Assembly (NCBI RefSeq): GCF_047344985.1
Contig: NZ_CP178861.1
Span: forward strand, 434,001 to 498,000
Direction: 5' to 3'
From: Bdellovibrio sp047344985
GTDB lineage: Bacteria > Bdellovibrionota > Bdellovibrionia > Bdellovibrionales > Bdellovibrionaceae
DNA: 64,000 bases
The notes beneath the pieces were generated by a model. The model was given only the letters and a program-made list of their open reading frames with translations, made no database searches and was not told the origin of the DNA. The position numbers and the translations under genes were made by a program. Shown in pieces: positions 1-8,322 of this stretch; the first letter of the stretch is position 1, and every line of letters starts with the position of its first letter.

Positions 1-4
1 AGGT

Positions 5-1165
5 TTGATGGACAAGGCCCACGACTATTTAGATCGAGTGGCTCTTCCAGGCGTGTATAAGCTTCCACAATTCATGGAACTTAAAATGGTTCTGCTGGGT
101 TTTGTGGTGCTCTTTATTTTCGCAACGACATTGTTGTCGATGATTCCCATGGTGCAAATCACCAGAGCGAGTATCATCAATGAAAGTAAACGTCGTGCGG
201 CTTCTATTGCGAGAACCGTGGCGACAATCAACCAAGCCGCTCTTTTGCAAAATAGTTATTCGTCATTAAGCACGAATGCCGCCGAAGCAGAAGACGGTGT
301 GAAACAAGTTTTGATCGTGCAACAATCTGACGGAATGATCTTGGCTCCGGCTTCGCGTGCGGGGACCACTCCCGATCTTCCATTCGTGCACTCTGCCCGC
401 AGAGAAATGCGCCCGCAATCTGTCGAGGTGGATTCATCCACGATTGGAGCTAGCTTCCCTATTGGTCTTTTTGATCCGAACACAGGTGAGCAATCCGTGA
501 AGGCGCATGCGATTGTTTTGTATGACATCGGAAGCCTGGCCTTCGATGATGGTCGCGCGATCAGTTTGTTCATGCAAACGTTGGTCATCGCCTCTTTGCT
601 TGGTCTTTTGATTTACTTCTTTATGTATAAGCTTATCGAGTATCCGATTGTCACTCTCAATGCGCAGTTAGATGCGGCGATGAGAGAAAAGAAAGACAAT
701 ACGGAAGTGAACTTTATGTTCCCGCCGCTGCAAGCATTGATTGGCAATATCAACAGTCTTCTAACTCGTTATATTAACGGTGAAGCAGACGGTGGTGGTC
801 CGGGTGCGAGTGGATTTGTGAACAAAGACGGAGAAGCTGAAAATCTGGTTCAGATCGTGGGCTTCCCTTGTATCACGATTTCTCGCGAAGGACGTATCAT
901 TGCATGCAATGCTGCGTTTAGTTCCGTGGCACGCACGGATATGGCACAGCTTCAAGGTCAGCTCTTTAAGGCGATTCCCGATGTGGCGTTACAACAAAAC
1001 ATCGAGGGGCTTTTGGTAAAGACCCGCGAAAACCCTCGCGCGATTCATACGGATCAGCTCGAGTTCAGTGGGCATTTGTGTATTTTAAGCTGTCAGGCTT
1101 TTTCATCAGGACAAGAAGTGGATTATTTTATCGTGACAGTGTCGCCAGTTGAGGGAGGCTCGTAA
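5..1165 (+). CDS. Membrane sensor-like protein with C-terminal PAS-like domain, 5' end open
   Basis: The frame is open to the left window edge, so the first TTG/ATG codons here may be internal and the true N-terminus may lie outside. There are two membrane segments, at about residues 28-49 and 186-207. They enclose a segment of roughly 135 residues that is probably extracytoplasmic and resembles a small sensor domain. After the second segment comes a helical linker, then a PAS-like domain at about 279-380 (I-x-A-C-N-A-A-F core). No kinase or cyclase domain follows. The stop codon shares a base with the next start (TAATG), so it is translationally coupled to the FHA genes. It probably feeds a membrane signal into that FHA group; this role is inferred. 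Confidence 0.7.
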   Translation: MMDKAHDYLDRVALPGVYKLPQFMELKMVLLGFVVLFIFATTLLSMIPMVQITRASIINESKRRAASIARTVATINQAALLQNSYSSLSTNAAEAEDGVKQVLIVQQSDGMILAPASRAGTTPDLPFVHSARREMRPQSVEVDSSTIGASFPIGLFDPNTGEQSVKAHAIVLYDIGSLAFDDGRAISLFMQTLVIASLLGLLIYFFMYKLIEYPIVTLNAQLDAAMREKKDNTEVNFMFPPLQALIGNINSLLTRYINGEADGGGPGASGFVNKDGEAENLVQIVGFPCITISREGRIIACNAAFSSVARTDMAQLQGQLFKAIPDVALQQNIEGLLVKTRENPRAIHTDQLEFSGHLCILSCQAFSSGQEVDYFIVTVSPVEGGS

Positions 1166-2358
1166 TGAGTGCGGCTCCGCAAGTGAAGGACGCTTTAAAG
1201 TTTGATATCGAAGTTGTGAAAGGACCGCATATAGGTCTGAAAGCGACTTTTTCAAAGGCTTCGGTCTCTATTGGCCGTGGTCCTGAGAATGATATCGTGC
1301 TTTCCGGTGATCCACGGGCGAGTCGTCAGCATGCGGAAATCAAACAGCGTGGTCCAACGGAATTTGTGATCGTCAATTTGAGTTCTAAGAACTTTATTTT
1401 GGTCAATGGCCAAAACGTTCAATCCGAAATTTTAAACAACGATTCGGTGATTCAAATTGGTGATACAGAAATGCGTATCCACGTCGAAGTGCCGGCTCCT
1501 GCAGTGACTCCTGTGTCTCCGCAGACGACGCCTTCCATGCCGTCGATGACTCCAGGTGGTTTGCAAGGGCTGGGTAATGCCATGCCAATGTCAACGCCGG
1601 CACCGACGCAGAATTCAAATCCAAATCCGACGCCAAATTTCCCAAAACCAATGCCATCGCAAGCACCGGCTTATCAACAACCTCGCCCGATGCCAGCGAT
1701 GCCAAATCCATCCATGCCTCCGGCACAACCGATGAATTATGGTGGATATCAACCGCCTCCAGGTTCTCCTCCGGGAATGTCACCGATGGGAGCAGCTAGC
1801 GGTGGCGGGCTTTTGCAAAATCCAAAAGCGCGTTTTTATGGCATCGTCGCTATTGTCGGGTTGCTGGCGTGGTATGTTTTGTCTTCGCCATCTTCAAAAA
1901 ACAACAAAGATCCGAATGCGATTCGTACTTCGGTGATTACAATGCAAGACGTGGCCGATGCGGAGAAGCGTTCGCAAGAGCTTTTGACGGTGAAAAAAGA
2001 AAAATATGACTCTATTCAGTATCGTCGTGCTCAAGAGAACTTTATTAAAGGTTTCCGCGACTTCCAGCAGGGCCAATATGCAAGAGCCCGTGAAGCTTTT
2101 CAAGTGGTGCTGAATCTGGACCCTGACAACGAGTTGGCAAAGCGCTATTATCATTTATCGAAGATTAAGTTTGATGAGCTTGTGAAATTCAACATGATTC
2201 AAGGCAACCGTTACAGAGAAAAGAAAAACTGGAGAATGTGTCAGTCGAATTATTCGAATGTGATGACCATGCTTCAAAATCGCAAAGATGACCCGAGTTA
2301 TAAAGAAGCAAAACAATTCTATGAAGAGTGTACTTTGAATTTGGAGGGTAGATACTAA
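1165..2358 (+). CDS. FHA-domain membrane protein with TPR-like C-terminus
   Basis: A 397-residue protein. An FHA domain sits at about residues 33-85, with the phosphothreonine-binding features G-R (I-G-R-G), S-R-Q-H and a late N-G. A Pro/Met/Gln-rich linker (about 110-215) leads to one membrane segment (about 222-241). A helical C-terminal region includes a TPR-like repeat (residues about 290-325, Q-G-Q-Y-A-R-A-R-E-A-F). The FHA end is therefore probably cytoplasmic and the TPR end across the membrane. The start overlaps the upstream stop by one base and the stop overlaps the next start in the same way. FHA proteins of this design occur beside Tad/type IV pilus and type VI secretion loci in other proteobacteria; no such machinery is visible here. 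Confidence 0.8.
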   Translation: MSAAPQVKDALKFDIEVVKGPHIGLKATFSKASVSIGRGPENDIVLSGDPRASRQHAEIKQRGPTEFVIVNLSSKNFILVNGQNVQSEILNNDSVIQIGDTEMRIHVEVPAPAVTPVSPQTTPSMPSMTPGGLQGLGNAMPMSTPAPTQNSNPNPTPNFPKPMPSQAPAYQQPRPMPAMPNPSMPPAQPMNYGGYQPPPGSPPGMSPMGAASGGGLLQNPKARFYGIVAIVGLLAWYVLSSPSSKNNKDPNAIRTSVITMQDVADAEKRSQELLTVKKEKYDSIQYRRAQENFIKGFRDFQQGQYARAREAFQVVLNLDPDNELAKRYYHLSKIKFDELVKFNMIQGNRYREKKNWRMCQSNYSNVMTMLQNRKDDPSYKEAKQFYEECTLNLEGRY

Positions 2359-4385
2359 TGGCCCGCCTCCGAGTCCGCCTTCGTGGTAAACCCGTCTATG
2401 ACATCACTCTTTCTGAAGATCGTTCCTATGTGGCAGGTCGCAAAGAAGACTGTGATATCGTTTTGCAACCGGAAAAAGGAATTTCGCGTGAACACTTCAA
2501 GGTTTCATTCACCAACGGTGCCTGGAATGTGGAAGTGGTGTCCCGCTATGGTGAAGTGATCTATAACGGTGAGCAAGTGCAACAGTTTACGCTGGAGCAT
2601 GGCAGCCAGTTTTCAATTCCACCGTATGAATTTGATTATTTAAATACTTCAGATGAAGTTCCTGTTTCAGCAGAAGCTCATGCAGGTTCATCAAATCTTC
2701 CGGCCGTTACAGGCATTCATGCCGGTGGTGGTGAAGAGTTTGACGGCAGCGAAGAAAAAACCGTGATTGGTGTAGCGCCGACAGCGGCTTACATCAAAAT
2801 CGTTGATGCACAAAATGAAACGAAAGAGATGCTTCGTCTTGATGCCGGAGATTCTTGGGTCGCAGGCCGTGATCCTTCCTGCCATATTCAAATCCGCGAT
2901 CAGCGCGTGAGCCGTCGTCAGTTTGAGGTTCGCAGGGCCGGTTCCCAATACATGATTATTGATTTGGGAAGTGTCAACGGAACTCTTTTGAATGGCAATC
3001 CGATTTCCTCCACAGACCCGACACCGCTAAAAAGTGGTGATGCGATCAGTGTGCTCACGAACTATTTATATTTTGAACTGCACGATGCGAGCTTCCAAAG
3101 CCGCCTTGAAATGGTGAATGTGCCGCCGCCAAACCCCTTGGTGCCTATGGGCTCTGATTCTGTGCCGATGGAATATCAGCAGCAATCACACGAGTTGATG
3201 GCTTATCAAGGTGGTATGGCGCCAATGCCATATCAACCTCAGCAAATGCAATACCCGATGCAAGGAGCTCCAGGCCAGATGCCAGCTCCTTCTGGAAAGT
3301 TTGATTTTCAAAAAAACCGTCCAAAGATCATTATCGGTGCTGTGGCCTTGTTGGTTGTGGCGTATCTCTTTAGCGGTGGAGAAAAAACAGCTCCTCCGGC
3401 GCCGAAGCCAGGGACTGCGGGACCAGGTTCTCCGCTGGAAGCCTTTAATAAATTAAAGCCAGAACAGCAGGCGTTAGTTCGTCAGCGTTATAAGGATGCT
3501 AAAAATCTTTATATGCAGGGAAAATATCAGTTAGCTCAAGACGAAATCGTCAAGATTCAGGAATTGGTTCCTGATTACGAAGACATTCGCGAAATCGAAC
3601 GTCTTTCAAAAGAAGCGATCTTCATTCAAGAGCAGCAACGCCGCCAAGAGCAGATTGAAAAGGCGAAGTTAGAAACTGAAGAAAAAATTCAAAAACAAAC
3701 GGCGGAATGCCAAAAGAAAATCAATCCCAACATCACGATGTCGGAGATGGAAGATTGTTTAAGTCCGGTCTTGCAATTCAATCCGGAGCATCCGCGCATT
3801 GTCGATTTGAAATCGCAAGTGGAAATCATTACGACTCAGCGTGAAGCCAAAGCTGTGGAAAAAGCCGCTTATCAATCGCAGGTCGCAAAAATGCGAGCCC
3901 TTTACGATAAGGCCCAGCAAGTGCATAAAAAGGGCAAACCTTTGGATGCGATTGCCGCTTATGAAAAAGTGATCGAGTCCAGACTGCCAGATCCAAATGG
4001 ATTTAAAGGCCAGTCACAAAGAAACATTGCTTCGATTCGTCAGATGATGAATTCAAAAACGGCAAGCTTGCAAGCGGAAGCGGATAAGTTTTATCAAGCG
4101 CAAAACTTAAAAGGTGCCATTTTATCTTTAAGAAAAGCGCGCGTGATGGACCCAACGAATCCGGATCTGCCTGAAAAAATTGAACGCTACATGGTCGAAC
4201 TTCGTAAGAGCATGATGACAATCTATCAAGAGGGCATCTTGGAAGAAAGTTTCGGTAACGTTGATGGTGGCGAATCTAAAGCGGGTGCCAAAGATAAGTG
4301 GAGAAAGATCCTTGAGCTCGACGTTCCAGATGGCGAATACTACAAAAAAGCCTACATCAAGTTGAAAAAATACGGGGCGCTCTAA
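2358..4385 (+). CDS. Tandem-FHA membrane protein with coiled-coil/TPR C-terminus
   Basis: A 675-residue protein with two FHA domains. The first is at about residues 24-75 (A-G-R-K-E-D-C-D, S-R-E-H). The second, at about 165-216, keeps a fuller binding signature (A-G-R-D, S-R-R-Q, S-V-N-G-T). A linker rich in Met, Pro and Gln precedes one membrane segment at about 322-341. A long charged coiled-coil region follows (about 395-520), then TPR-like helices to the end. The second FHA has Gln where most have His after S-R-R. Together with the preceding gene it could form a membrane-spanning scaffold that reads phosphothreonine on its cytoplasmic side. The cognate Ser/Thr kinase is not in this window. 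Confidence 0.8.
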   Translation: MARLRVRLRGKPVYDITLSEDRSYVAGRKEDCDIVLQPEKGISREHFKVSFTNGAWNVEVVSRYGEVIYNGEQVQQFTLEHGSQFSIPPYEFDYLNTSDEVPVSAEAHAGSSNLPAVTGIHAGGGEEFDGSEEKTVIGVAPTAAYIKIVDAQNETKEMLRLDAGDSWVAGRDPSCHIQIRDQRVSRRQFEVRRAGSQYMIIDLGSVNGTLLNGNPISSTDPTPLKSGDAISVLTNYLYFELHDASFQSRLEMVNVPPPNPLVPMGSDSVPMEYQQQSHELMAYQGGMAPMPYQPQQMQYPMQGAPGQMPAPSGKFDFQKNRPKIIIGAVALLVVAYLFSGGEKTAPPAPKPGTAGPGSPLEAFNKLKPEQQALVRQRYKDAKNLYMQGKYQLAQDEIVKIQELVPDYEDIREIERLSKEAIFIQEQQRRQEQIEKAKLETEEKIQKQTAECQKKINPNITMSEMEDCLSPVLQFNPEHPRIVDLKSQVEIITTQREAKAVEKAAYQSQVAKMRALYDKAQQVHKKGKPLDAIAAYEKVIESRLPDPNGFKGQSQRNIASIRQMMNSKTASLQAEADKFYQAQNLKGAILSLRKARVMDPTNPDLPEKIERYMVELRKSMMTIYQEGILEESFGNVDGGESKAGAKDKWRKILELDVPDGEYYKKAYIKLKKYGAL

Positions 4386-4386
4386 G

Positions 4387-5070
4387 ATGAAATTGCAAGA
4401 AAGATCCTACAGCACAAAAATCATTCGCCCGAAACCCTTGATTCATCAGGAAGATGACGGTTCATTGATCGTCATTGCGACATCTTGGGGACAACCTGAG
4501 CATGCACAAAGAGCTTTGGATGAAGTGGTGAAATATGTCAGTGCTGCGAAGTCTGATGTGGAAGTGACTTCTCCGTTTGAGTTTTTGACGTGTCTTTCAG
4601 ATGAAGTAAATTATGTGAGAACAGGAATCCTGATCGCTAACGATATTCTTTATCGCGGTGAAAACAAGATGGAATATTTTTCGGGCGTCGAACTTTTGGC
4701 TCTCTTTAAAAGAGGCACGCAAGTCGCTTGGGCCCAAGTGGGAAGTCCTAGTTTATTTATCCAAAGACAAAATCAAAGCCTGCAACCTCTTTCCATAGGT
4801 TTAGATCTTTCCTCCGAATTGCGAGGCGATGAAACTTTACCGCCTTTGCCGTCTCAACTTTTAGGTTTAGATCCGACTTGTTACGTGCAATGCGGTCACA
4901 CACATGTCGATGACAATGATCAACTGGTGCTTCTTGCTAGCACGGCGATCGCTTCTTCTCTTTGGGGAAAAGACCCGAAAGAAACGGAGCTTTCGAAAAT
5001 CACAAATCGTATGATTCAGGATTCTCCCGAAGCTCCCTTTTGGTTGGGGCTTGTCGAAATCTCAGACTAA
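4387..5070 (+). CDS. Hypothetical protein, possibly a degenerate PP2C-like phosphatase
   Basis: A 227-residue soluble protein starting two bases after the stop of the tandem-FHA gene, so clearly in the same operon. No signal peptide or membrane segment is visible. The central pattern (hydrophobic strand, A-Q-V-G-S-P-S-L-F-I near residue 120, then a late L-V-L-L-A-S-T-A) is reminiscent of the PP2C fold, where G-D-S-R and L-L-x-S-D-G occur at these places. The metal-binding aspartates of true PP2C enzymes are not evident, so an inactive or highly diverged phosphatase is possible. The FHA context makes a phosphothreonine-related role attractive, but this is inference; it may be an unrelated family. 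Confidence 0.6.
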   Translation: MKLQERSYSTKIIRPKPLIHQEDDGSLIVIATSWGQPEHAQRALDEVVKYVSAAKSDVEVTSPFEFLTCLSDEVNYVRTGILIANDILYRGENKMEYFSGVELLALFKRGTQVAWAQVGSPSLFIQRQNQSLQPLSIGLDLSSELRGDETLPPLPSQLLGLDPTCYVQCGHTHVDDNDQLVLLASTAIASSLWGKDPKETELSKITNRMIQDSPEAPFWLGLVEISD

Positions 5071-5075
5071 TAATT

Positions 5076-6884
5076 CTAAAGCTCTTCGCTTTGAATTGAT
5101 TTATAAACTTGAGCGCGAATTCTTGTGTATTCAGGAAGACTTAAAGCCAATTCTGTGCGCGAAGGGGCAAACACATTGTCGCGGGACGTATCCCAAATCA
5201 GGCCCGCCGCAATATTCGCTCTTTGGATCTGTTGATCGAGCATGTAGTTTTTAAAAGAACGCTCAAAGCGTTTCCTTTGCGCTTCTTTTGAAAGTCCACG
5301 TTCTTCAGCGCGAACCCAATCGACAAATTCTAAGAACAGTGGGTCGCCGCAGTTTTTTAATTGTTCTGTTTCAAGAACTCCAGAAAGCAAATAGAAGCAA
5401 GAATCACTGAGTTTTGCCACTTTACCATTGAGATTTTTTTCACCGACATACTGCCATACAGAAACTCTGTTTTTGGTTCCCAGTTGTTTCAGTGTCTCCC
5501 AGTCTTTTTGGTTTAATGCGATTTGCGCCGTCCAATTAAGAATATCCAAGCTGCGCGGTTGAGCAGTCATCAGACGTTTGAGGTCCTTTAAAAGGAAAGA
5601 TTCTTGATCCGTTCTCATCCAACGAGCAAACGGAATGCTAAGTTTTGCGGTCCACTCAGGATCCAAAGGTGTAAAAGTTGGAAACTGATTTTTATGCATC
5701 AAGTTTTGCAACTTTTGAGTCGTCGGTAAAATGCTCTCTTGCAGAAGAGGCAGAGGGTTGACTTCAAAACGATCTACCAATGTGTTGTAAAGGAGAGGCT
5801 TTTCATCGTTGATATAAAGTACATGACTTGAAATCCCCGCCGTGCGCAGCGGGCCCGCTTTTCTCCACAAAGCCCAGCCGGATTCAAGAAGCATCGGGCG
5901 ATCTTCCGGACTTGTGGAATTCGGATTTTTTAAAACATCCAACAAAGAGTGTGAGGGAAACGAGGAAGTCCCATTTTCCACAATGCTTTCCCCAAGAAGT
6001 TCATAAAGAGTGCGACCGACATCCACGAGACTGACATTTTGATCGACTTTCCAATGAATTGCTTCGTCGCGTTTTTTCTTTTGTGAAGGTTTGATAAACA
6101 AAGCCACTTGTGTGTTTTCACCGTGTAAGTTCAAAGGTGAAAGTTCGCGGTAGCGATCGTTGGAAGTATGGCCATTTAAACCGACTAAAATCACCGTGGT
6201 TTGGTCCCAGCGATTGGATTGTTTGAGGCTTTGAAAGAGTTCAAAAAAACTTTCATCAAGCTCATCCATTTGGCTTTCAAAACTGAGGTTGCGAGTTTCG
6301 CCCAGATCTGTTGTCGTTTCCGTCGTCGTAAAAAGAAGATCCGGAACGTAGATCACGCTAAAGAACGCATCATTTCCCACATCTTGTTTTAACCACTGTA
6401 AAAAAGCTTCTGAGTTCTTTTTGAAGGGACGAAACAAACTTGTGAAGCTGGGAATGATGTTGTCATCAAAGAGCTCAAACCCTTGATTGAGTCCTGAACG
6501 GCGAAATACCGGCGCTCCGCCAGAAAAAAAACTGGTACGATAGTCCTGCTTTAGCGCCACTTCAGAAACCAATTCCAGTTCCGCTGCGAGTCCAGGTCCA
6601 GAGTTGTGTCTTACTTTGTGTTGGTAAGGATAAAGACCCGTCATTAACGACGACAAGGCAGGTACGGCAAGCGTTGACGGCGTGAAAGCGTGAGTGAAAC
6701 GCACGGACTCATTGCAAAGCAATTGAAAACCAGACCTCTCGGATTCCTCCTGGCTGCACGTCACATCTGTCATCGTCAGTTCATCAACTGCGATGACTAG
6801 CACGGACTTCCTGTCGTTTGTCTTACAGGAGATCTGGACTAAGCTCAGTGTTGTGAGAAGAAGAGTTAAAATGATTTTCTGCAT
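5076..6884 (-). CDS. Exported sulfatase-fold protein lacking the catalytic nucleophile
   Basis: A 602-residue protein with a hydrophobic signal segment ending at Cys20 (an imperfect lipobox, Q-I-S-C). The N-terminal half follows the alkaline-phosphatase/sulfatase fold: V-L-V-I-A-V-D-E (metal position D34-E35), then T-L-A-V-P-A-L-S-S-L-M-T-G-L-Y-P-Y-Q-H at residues 71-89. In sulfatases this loop reads C/S-x-P-x-R-x-x-x-x-T-G. Here Ala73 replaces the formylglycine Cys/Ser and Leu77 the Arg, so normal sulfatase activity is doubtful. The last roughly 200 residues are helical and unassigned. It is divergent from tolQ and convergent with the FHA operon, with a five-base gap. It may be a binding protein or use another residue as nucleophile. 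Confidence 0.75.
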   Translation of the reverse strand: MQKIILTLLLTTLSLVQISCKTNDRKSVLVIAVDELTMTDVTCSQEESERSGFQLLCNESVRFTHAFTPSTLAVPALSSLMTGLYPYQHKVRHNSGPGLAAELELVSEVALKQDYRTSFFSGGAPVFRRSGLNQGFELFDDNIIPSFTSLFRPFKKNSEAFLQWLKQDVGNDAFFSVIYVPDLLFTTTETTTDLGETRNLSFESQMDELDESFFELFQSLKQSNRWDQTTVILVGLNGHTSNDRYRELSPLNLHGENTQVALFIKPSQKKKRDEAIHWKVDQNVSLVDVGRTLYELLGESIVENGTSSFPSHSLLDVLKNPNSTSPEDRPMLLESGWALWRKAGPLRTAGISSHVLYINDEKPLLYNTLVDRFEVNPLPLLQESILPTTQKLQNLMHKNQFPTFTPLDPEWTAKLSIPFARWMRTDQESFLLKDLKRLMTAQPRSLDILNWTAQIALNQKDWETLKQLGTKNRVSVWQYVGEKNLNGKVAKLSDSCFYLLSGVLETEQLKNCGDPLFLEFVDWVRAEERGLSKEAQRKRFERSFKNYMLDQQIQRANIAAGLIWDTSRDNVFAPSRTELALSLPEYTRIRAQVYKSIQSEEL

Positions 6885-6887
6885 ACC

Positions 6888-6917
6888 TTGACCAGATGTA
6901 ATGGTTTTAGAGATAAT
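6888..6917 (+). promoter_or_regulatory. Candidate sigma-70 promoter for tolQ-tolR
   Basis: TTGACC at 6888-6893 and GATAAT at 6912-6917 are separated by 18 bases. They lie in the short divergent gap upstream of the TolQ-like gene, whose ribosome site GGAGG precedes the ATG at 6962. No other strong hexamer pair is visible in the gap. Confidence 0.5.
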
Positions 6918-6961
6918 GGATCAATAATTTTGCCCAGTCAAAGATTTGGAGGAAATCACCC

Positions 6962-7591
6962 ATGCTCGCAGAAAAAATATTTACGGTAGCTCATCTGGCG
7001 GATCAAGTTGTTCTTTGGATCCTGCTTCTTCTAAGCATCATGAGCATCGGGATGATTTTGGAGCGCTACTTTGCGCTGAAGAAAGTTTCTTCTGAATCAC
7101 AAAGAGTGCGTGCGCGCATTAAGCTGGCTTTGCAAAGCAACAGCTTAGAAGACGTGGAAGATCTTGCAAAAGATCCAAACTCTATCGAAGGCCGCGCTGC
7201 GGGTTACGCTTTAAAACATATGAAAGATTCGGGCAGCAAAGGTTTGGAAGAGATCTTCAATACATTTGCGCTCACAGAGCGTCCTGAGTTAGAGAAATTC
7301 TTGGGCTTCTTGGCAACGGTGGGTTCGAACGCTCCGTACGTAGGGCTTTTCGGAACGGTGTTGGGTATCATGAAAGCCTTCAACGATTTAGCAACAGCAC
7401 CAGAAGCGGGACAACAAACAGTGATGGCCGGTATCTCCATGGCCCTTGTTGCAACAGCGGCAGGTCTTTTTGTGGCGATCCCAGCCGTGGCGTTCTACAA
7501 CTATTACAGCAAACAAGTAAAAAGTATTTTCCAAAACCTTGAGAGCGTTAAAGAACTTTGCCTAGCTTACGCGAAGAAAAAAGGTGTGTAA
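6962..7591 (+). CDS. MotA/TolQ/ExbB-type proton channel protein
   Basis: A 209-residue inner-membrane protein with three predicted membrane segments: one near residues 13-33 and a pair in the C-terminal half. The second segment carries the family pattern A-P-Y-V-G-L-F-G-T-V-x-G-I-M, and the third has A-L-V-A-T-A-A-G-L-F-V-A-I-P. In TolQ/ExbB these helices form the proton path with the TolR/ExbD partner, which is the next gene three bases downstream. The pair energises either the Tol-Pal envelope system or TonB-dependent uptake. No tolA, tolB, pal or tonB is present here, so which system is served cannot be decided. A GGAGG ribosome site stands nine bases before the ATG. Confidence 0.9.
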   Translation: MLAEKIFTVAHLADQVVLWILLLLSIMSIGMILERYFALKKVSSESQRVRARIKLALQSNSLEDVEDLAKDPNSIEGRAAGYALKHMKDSGSKGLEEIFNTFALTERPELEKFLGFLATVGSNAPYVGLFGTVLGIMKAFNDLATAPEAGQQTVMAGISMALVATAAGLFVAIPAVAFYNYYSKQVKSIFQNLESVKELCLAYAKKKGV

Positions 7592-7594
7592 AAC

Positions 7595-8002
7595 ATGGCT
7601 GCATTTGACAGTGGCAATGACAACGAGGCCATAGCGGACATCAACGTCGTTCCGCTCGTGGATATTATTCTGGTGGTGTTGATCATCTTCATGGTGACGG
7701 CACCGATGTTTATGAAACCAACAATCAACGTGAATCTGCCCAAAGCCGCCAGCGGTGACCAAACAGCTCCAAGCAAACTCAACATCGCTTTGACTGCCGA
7801 CGGCCGTATTAACCTGAACGGATCTTTCGTCAATGAGGAAGACGTTCGCGTGAAGGCGACGGAAGAGGCTGGCAAGAATGCCGAAGTTCAAGCGATCATC
7901 TCGGCGGATAAAGACGTTCCGCACGGAAAAGTGGTCGGTGTCCTCGACATCGTCAAGGGTTCCGGAGTTAAAAAATTCGCAATCAGTATCGATAAAAAAT
8001 AA
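7595..8002 (+). CDS. ExbD/TolR-family protein
   Basis: A 135-residue protein with a short cytoplasmic N-terminus (A-D-I-N-V-V-P-L-V-D), one membrane helix at about residues 20-41, and a periplasmic domain. The conserved aspartate of the family (P-L-V-D-I), needed for proton transfer, is present at the membrane entry. The periplasmic part ends with the usual V-V-G-V-L-D-I-V-K-x-x-G-V-x-K-F-A-I-S pattern. It starts three bases after the TolQ-like gene and is followed by a strong terminator, so the two genes form a complete transcription unit. Confidence 0.93.
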   Translation: MAAFDSGNDNEAIADINVVPLVDIILVVLIIFMVTAPMFMKPTINVNLPKAASGDQTAPSKLNIALTADGRINLNGSFVNEEDVRVKATEEAGKNAEVQAIISADKDVPHGKVVGVLDIVKGSGVKKFAISIDKK

Positions 8003-8034
8003 AAAAAGCCCCTGCAAAAGGGGCTTTTTCTTTT
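8003..8034 (+). terminator. Rho-independent terminator after tolR-like gene
   Basis: AAAAGCCCC, loop TGCAAAA and GGGGCTTTT form a perfect hairpin directly after the stop codon. A further T-rich run follows. Confidence 0.9.
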
Positions 8035-8322
8035 TAAGGGTTGTTATTCAACACTCTCGTTTAATTCAACACACATCCTATATTCGGGCTACATAGCACC
8101 TTACTTTAATATAGAGTAATGAGGTCAGGTTTTTTGAAAAGGCTCTTCAAAATTTGAATAAGCCCCGCAGGTATAGGCGTTTTTTTGAAAACTTCAAATT
8201 AGAAAAATGTAACTAACGAAATCGGTCAGTTGCATTAAGACGCGGCAATAAACCTGCATTTTGTTTACCAAGATTGCGCCAATGTTATTGCTCTTGCCGT
8301 CCTGTAACAGGAGGAAATCTTT
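8035..8322 (+). promoter_or_regulatory. Leader of the poly-HAMP kinase operon with TTTGAA/TTCAAA dyads
   Basis: With the terminator before it, this is a gene-free stretch of about 320 bases. It holds repeated inverted half-sites: TTTTGAA at 8132-8138 pairs with TTCAAAA at 8146-8152; a 13-bp palindrome (TTCAAA, A, TTTGAA) lies at 8146-8158; and TTTGAA-AAC-TTCAAA lies at 8184-8198. Such clustered dyads look like binding sites for a dimeric regulator. A good AGGAGG ribosome site at 8309-8314 fixes the GTG start at 8323. No convincing -35/-10 pair stood out. Confidence 0.45.

Noticed and set aside
1403..1783. Antisense frame of 126 codons within the first FHA gene
   Set aside because: It lies wholly opposite a well-supported gene in its low-complexity linker, with no start signal.
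7562..8017. Minus-strand frame of 151 codons opposite the TolR-like gene
   Set aside because: The plus-strand gene is a clear family member; the antisense frame begins in the terminator.
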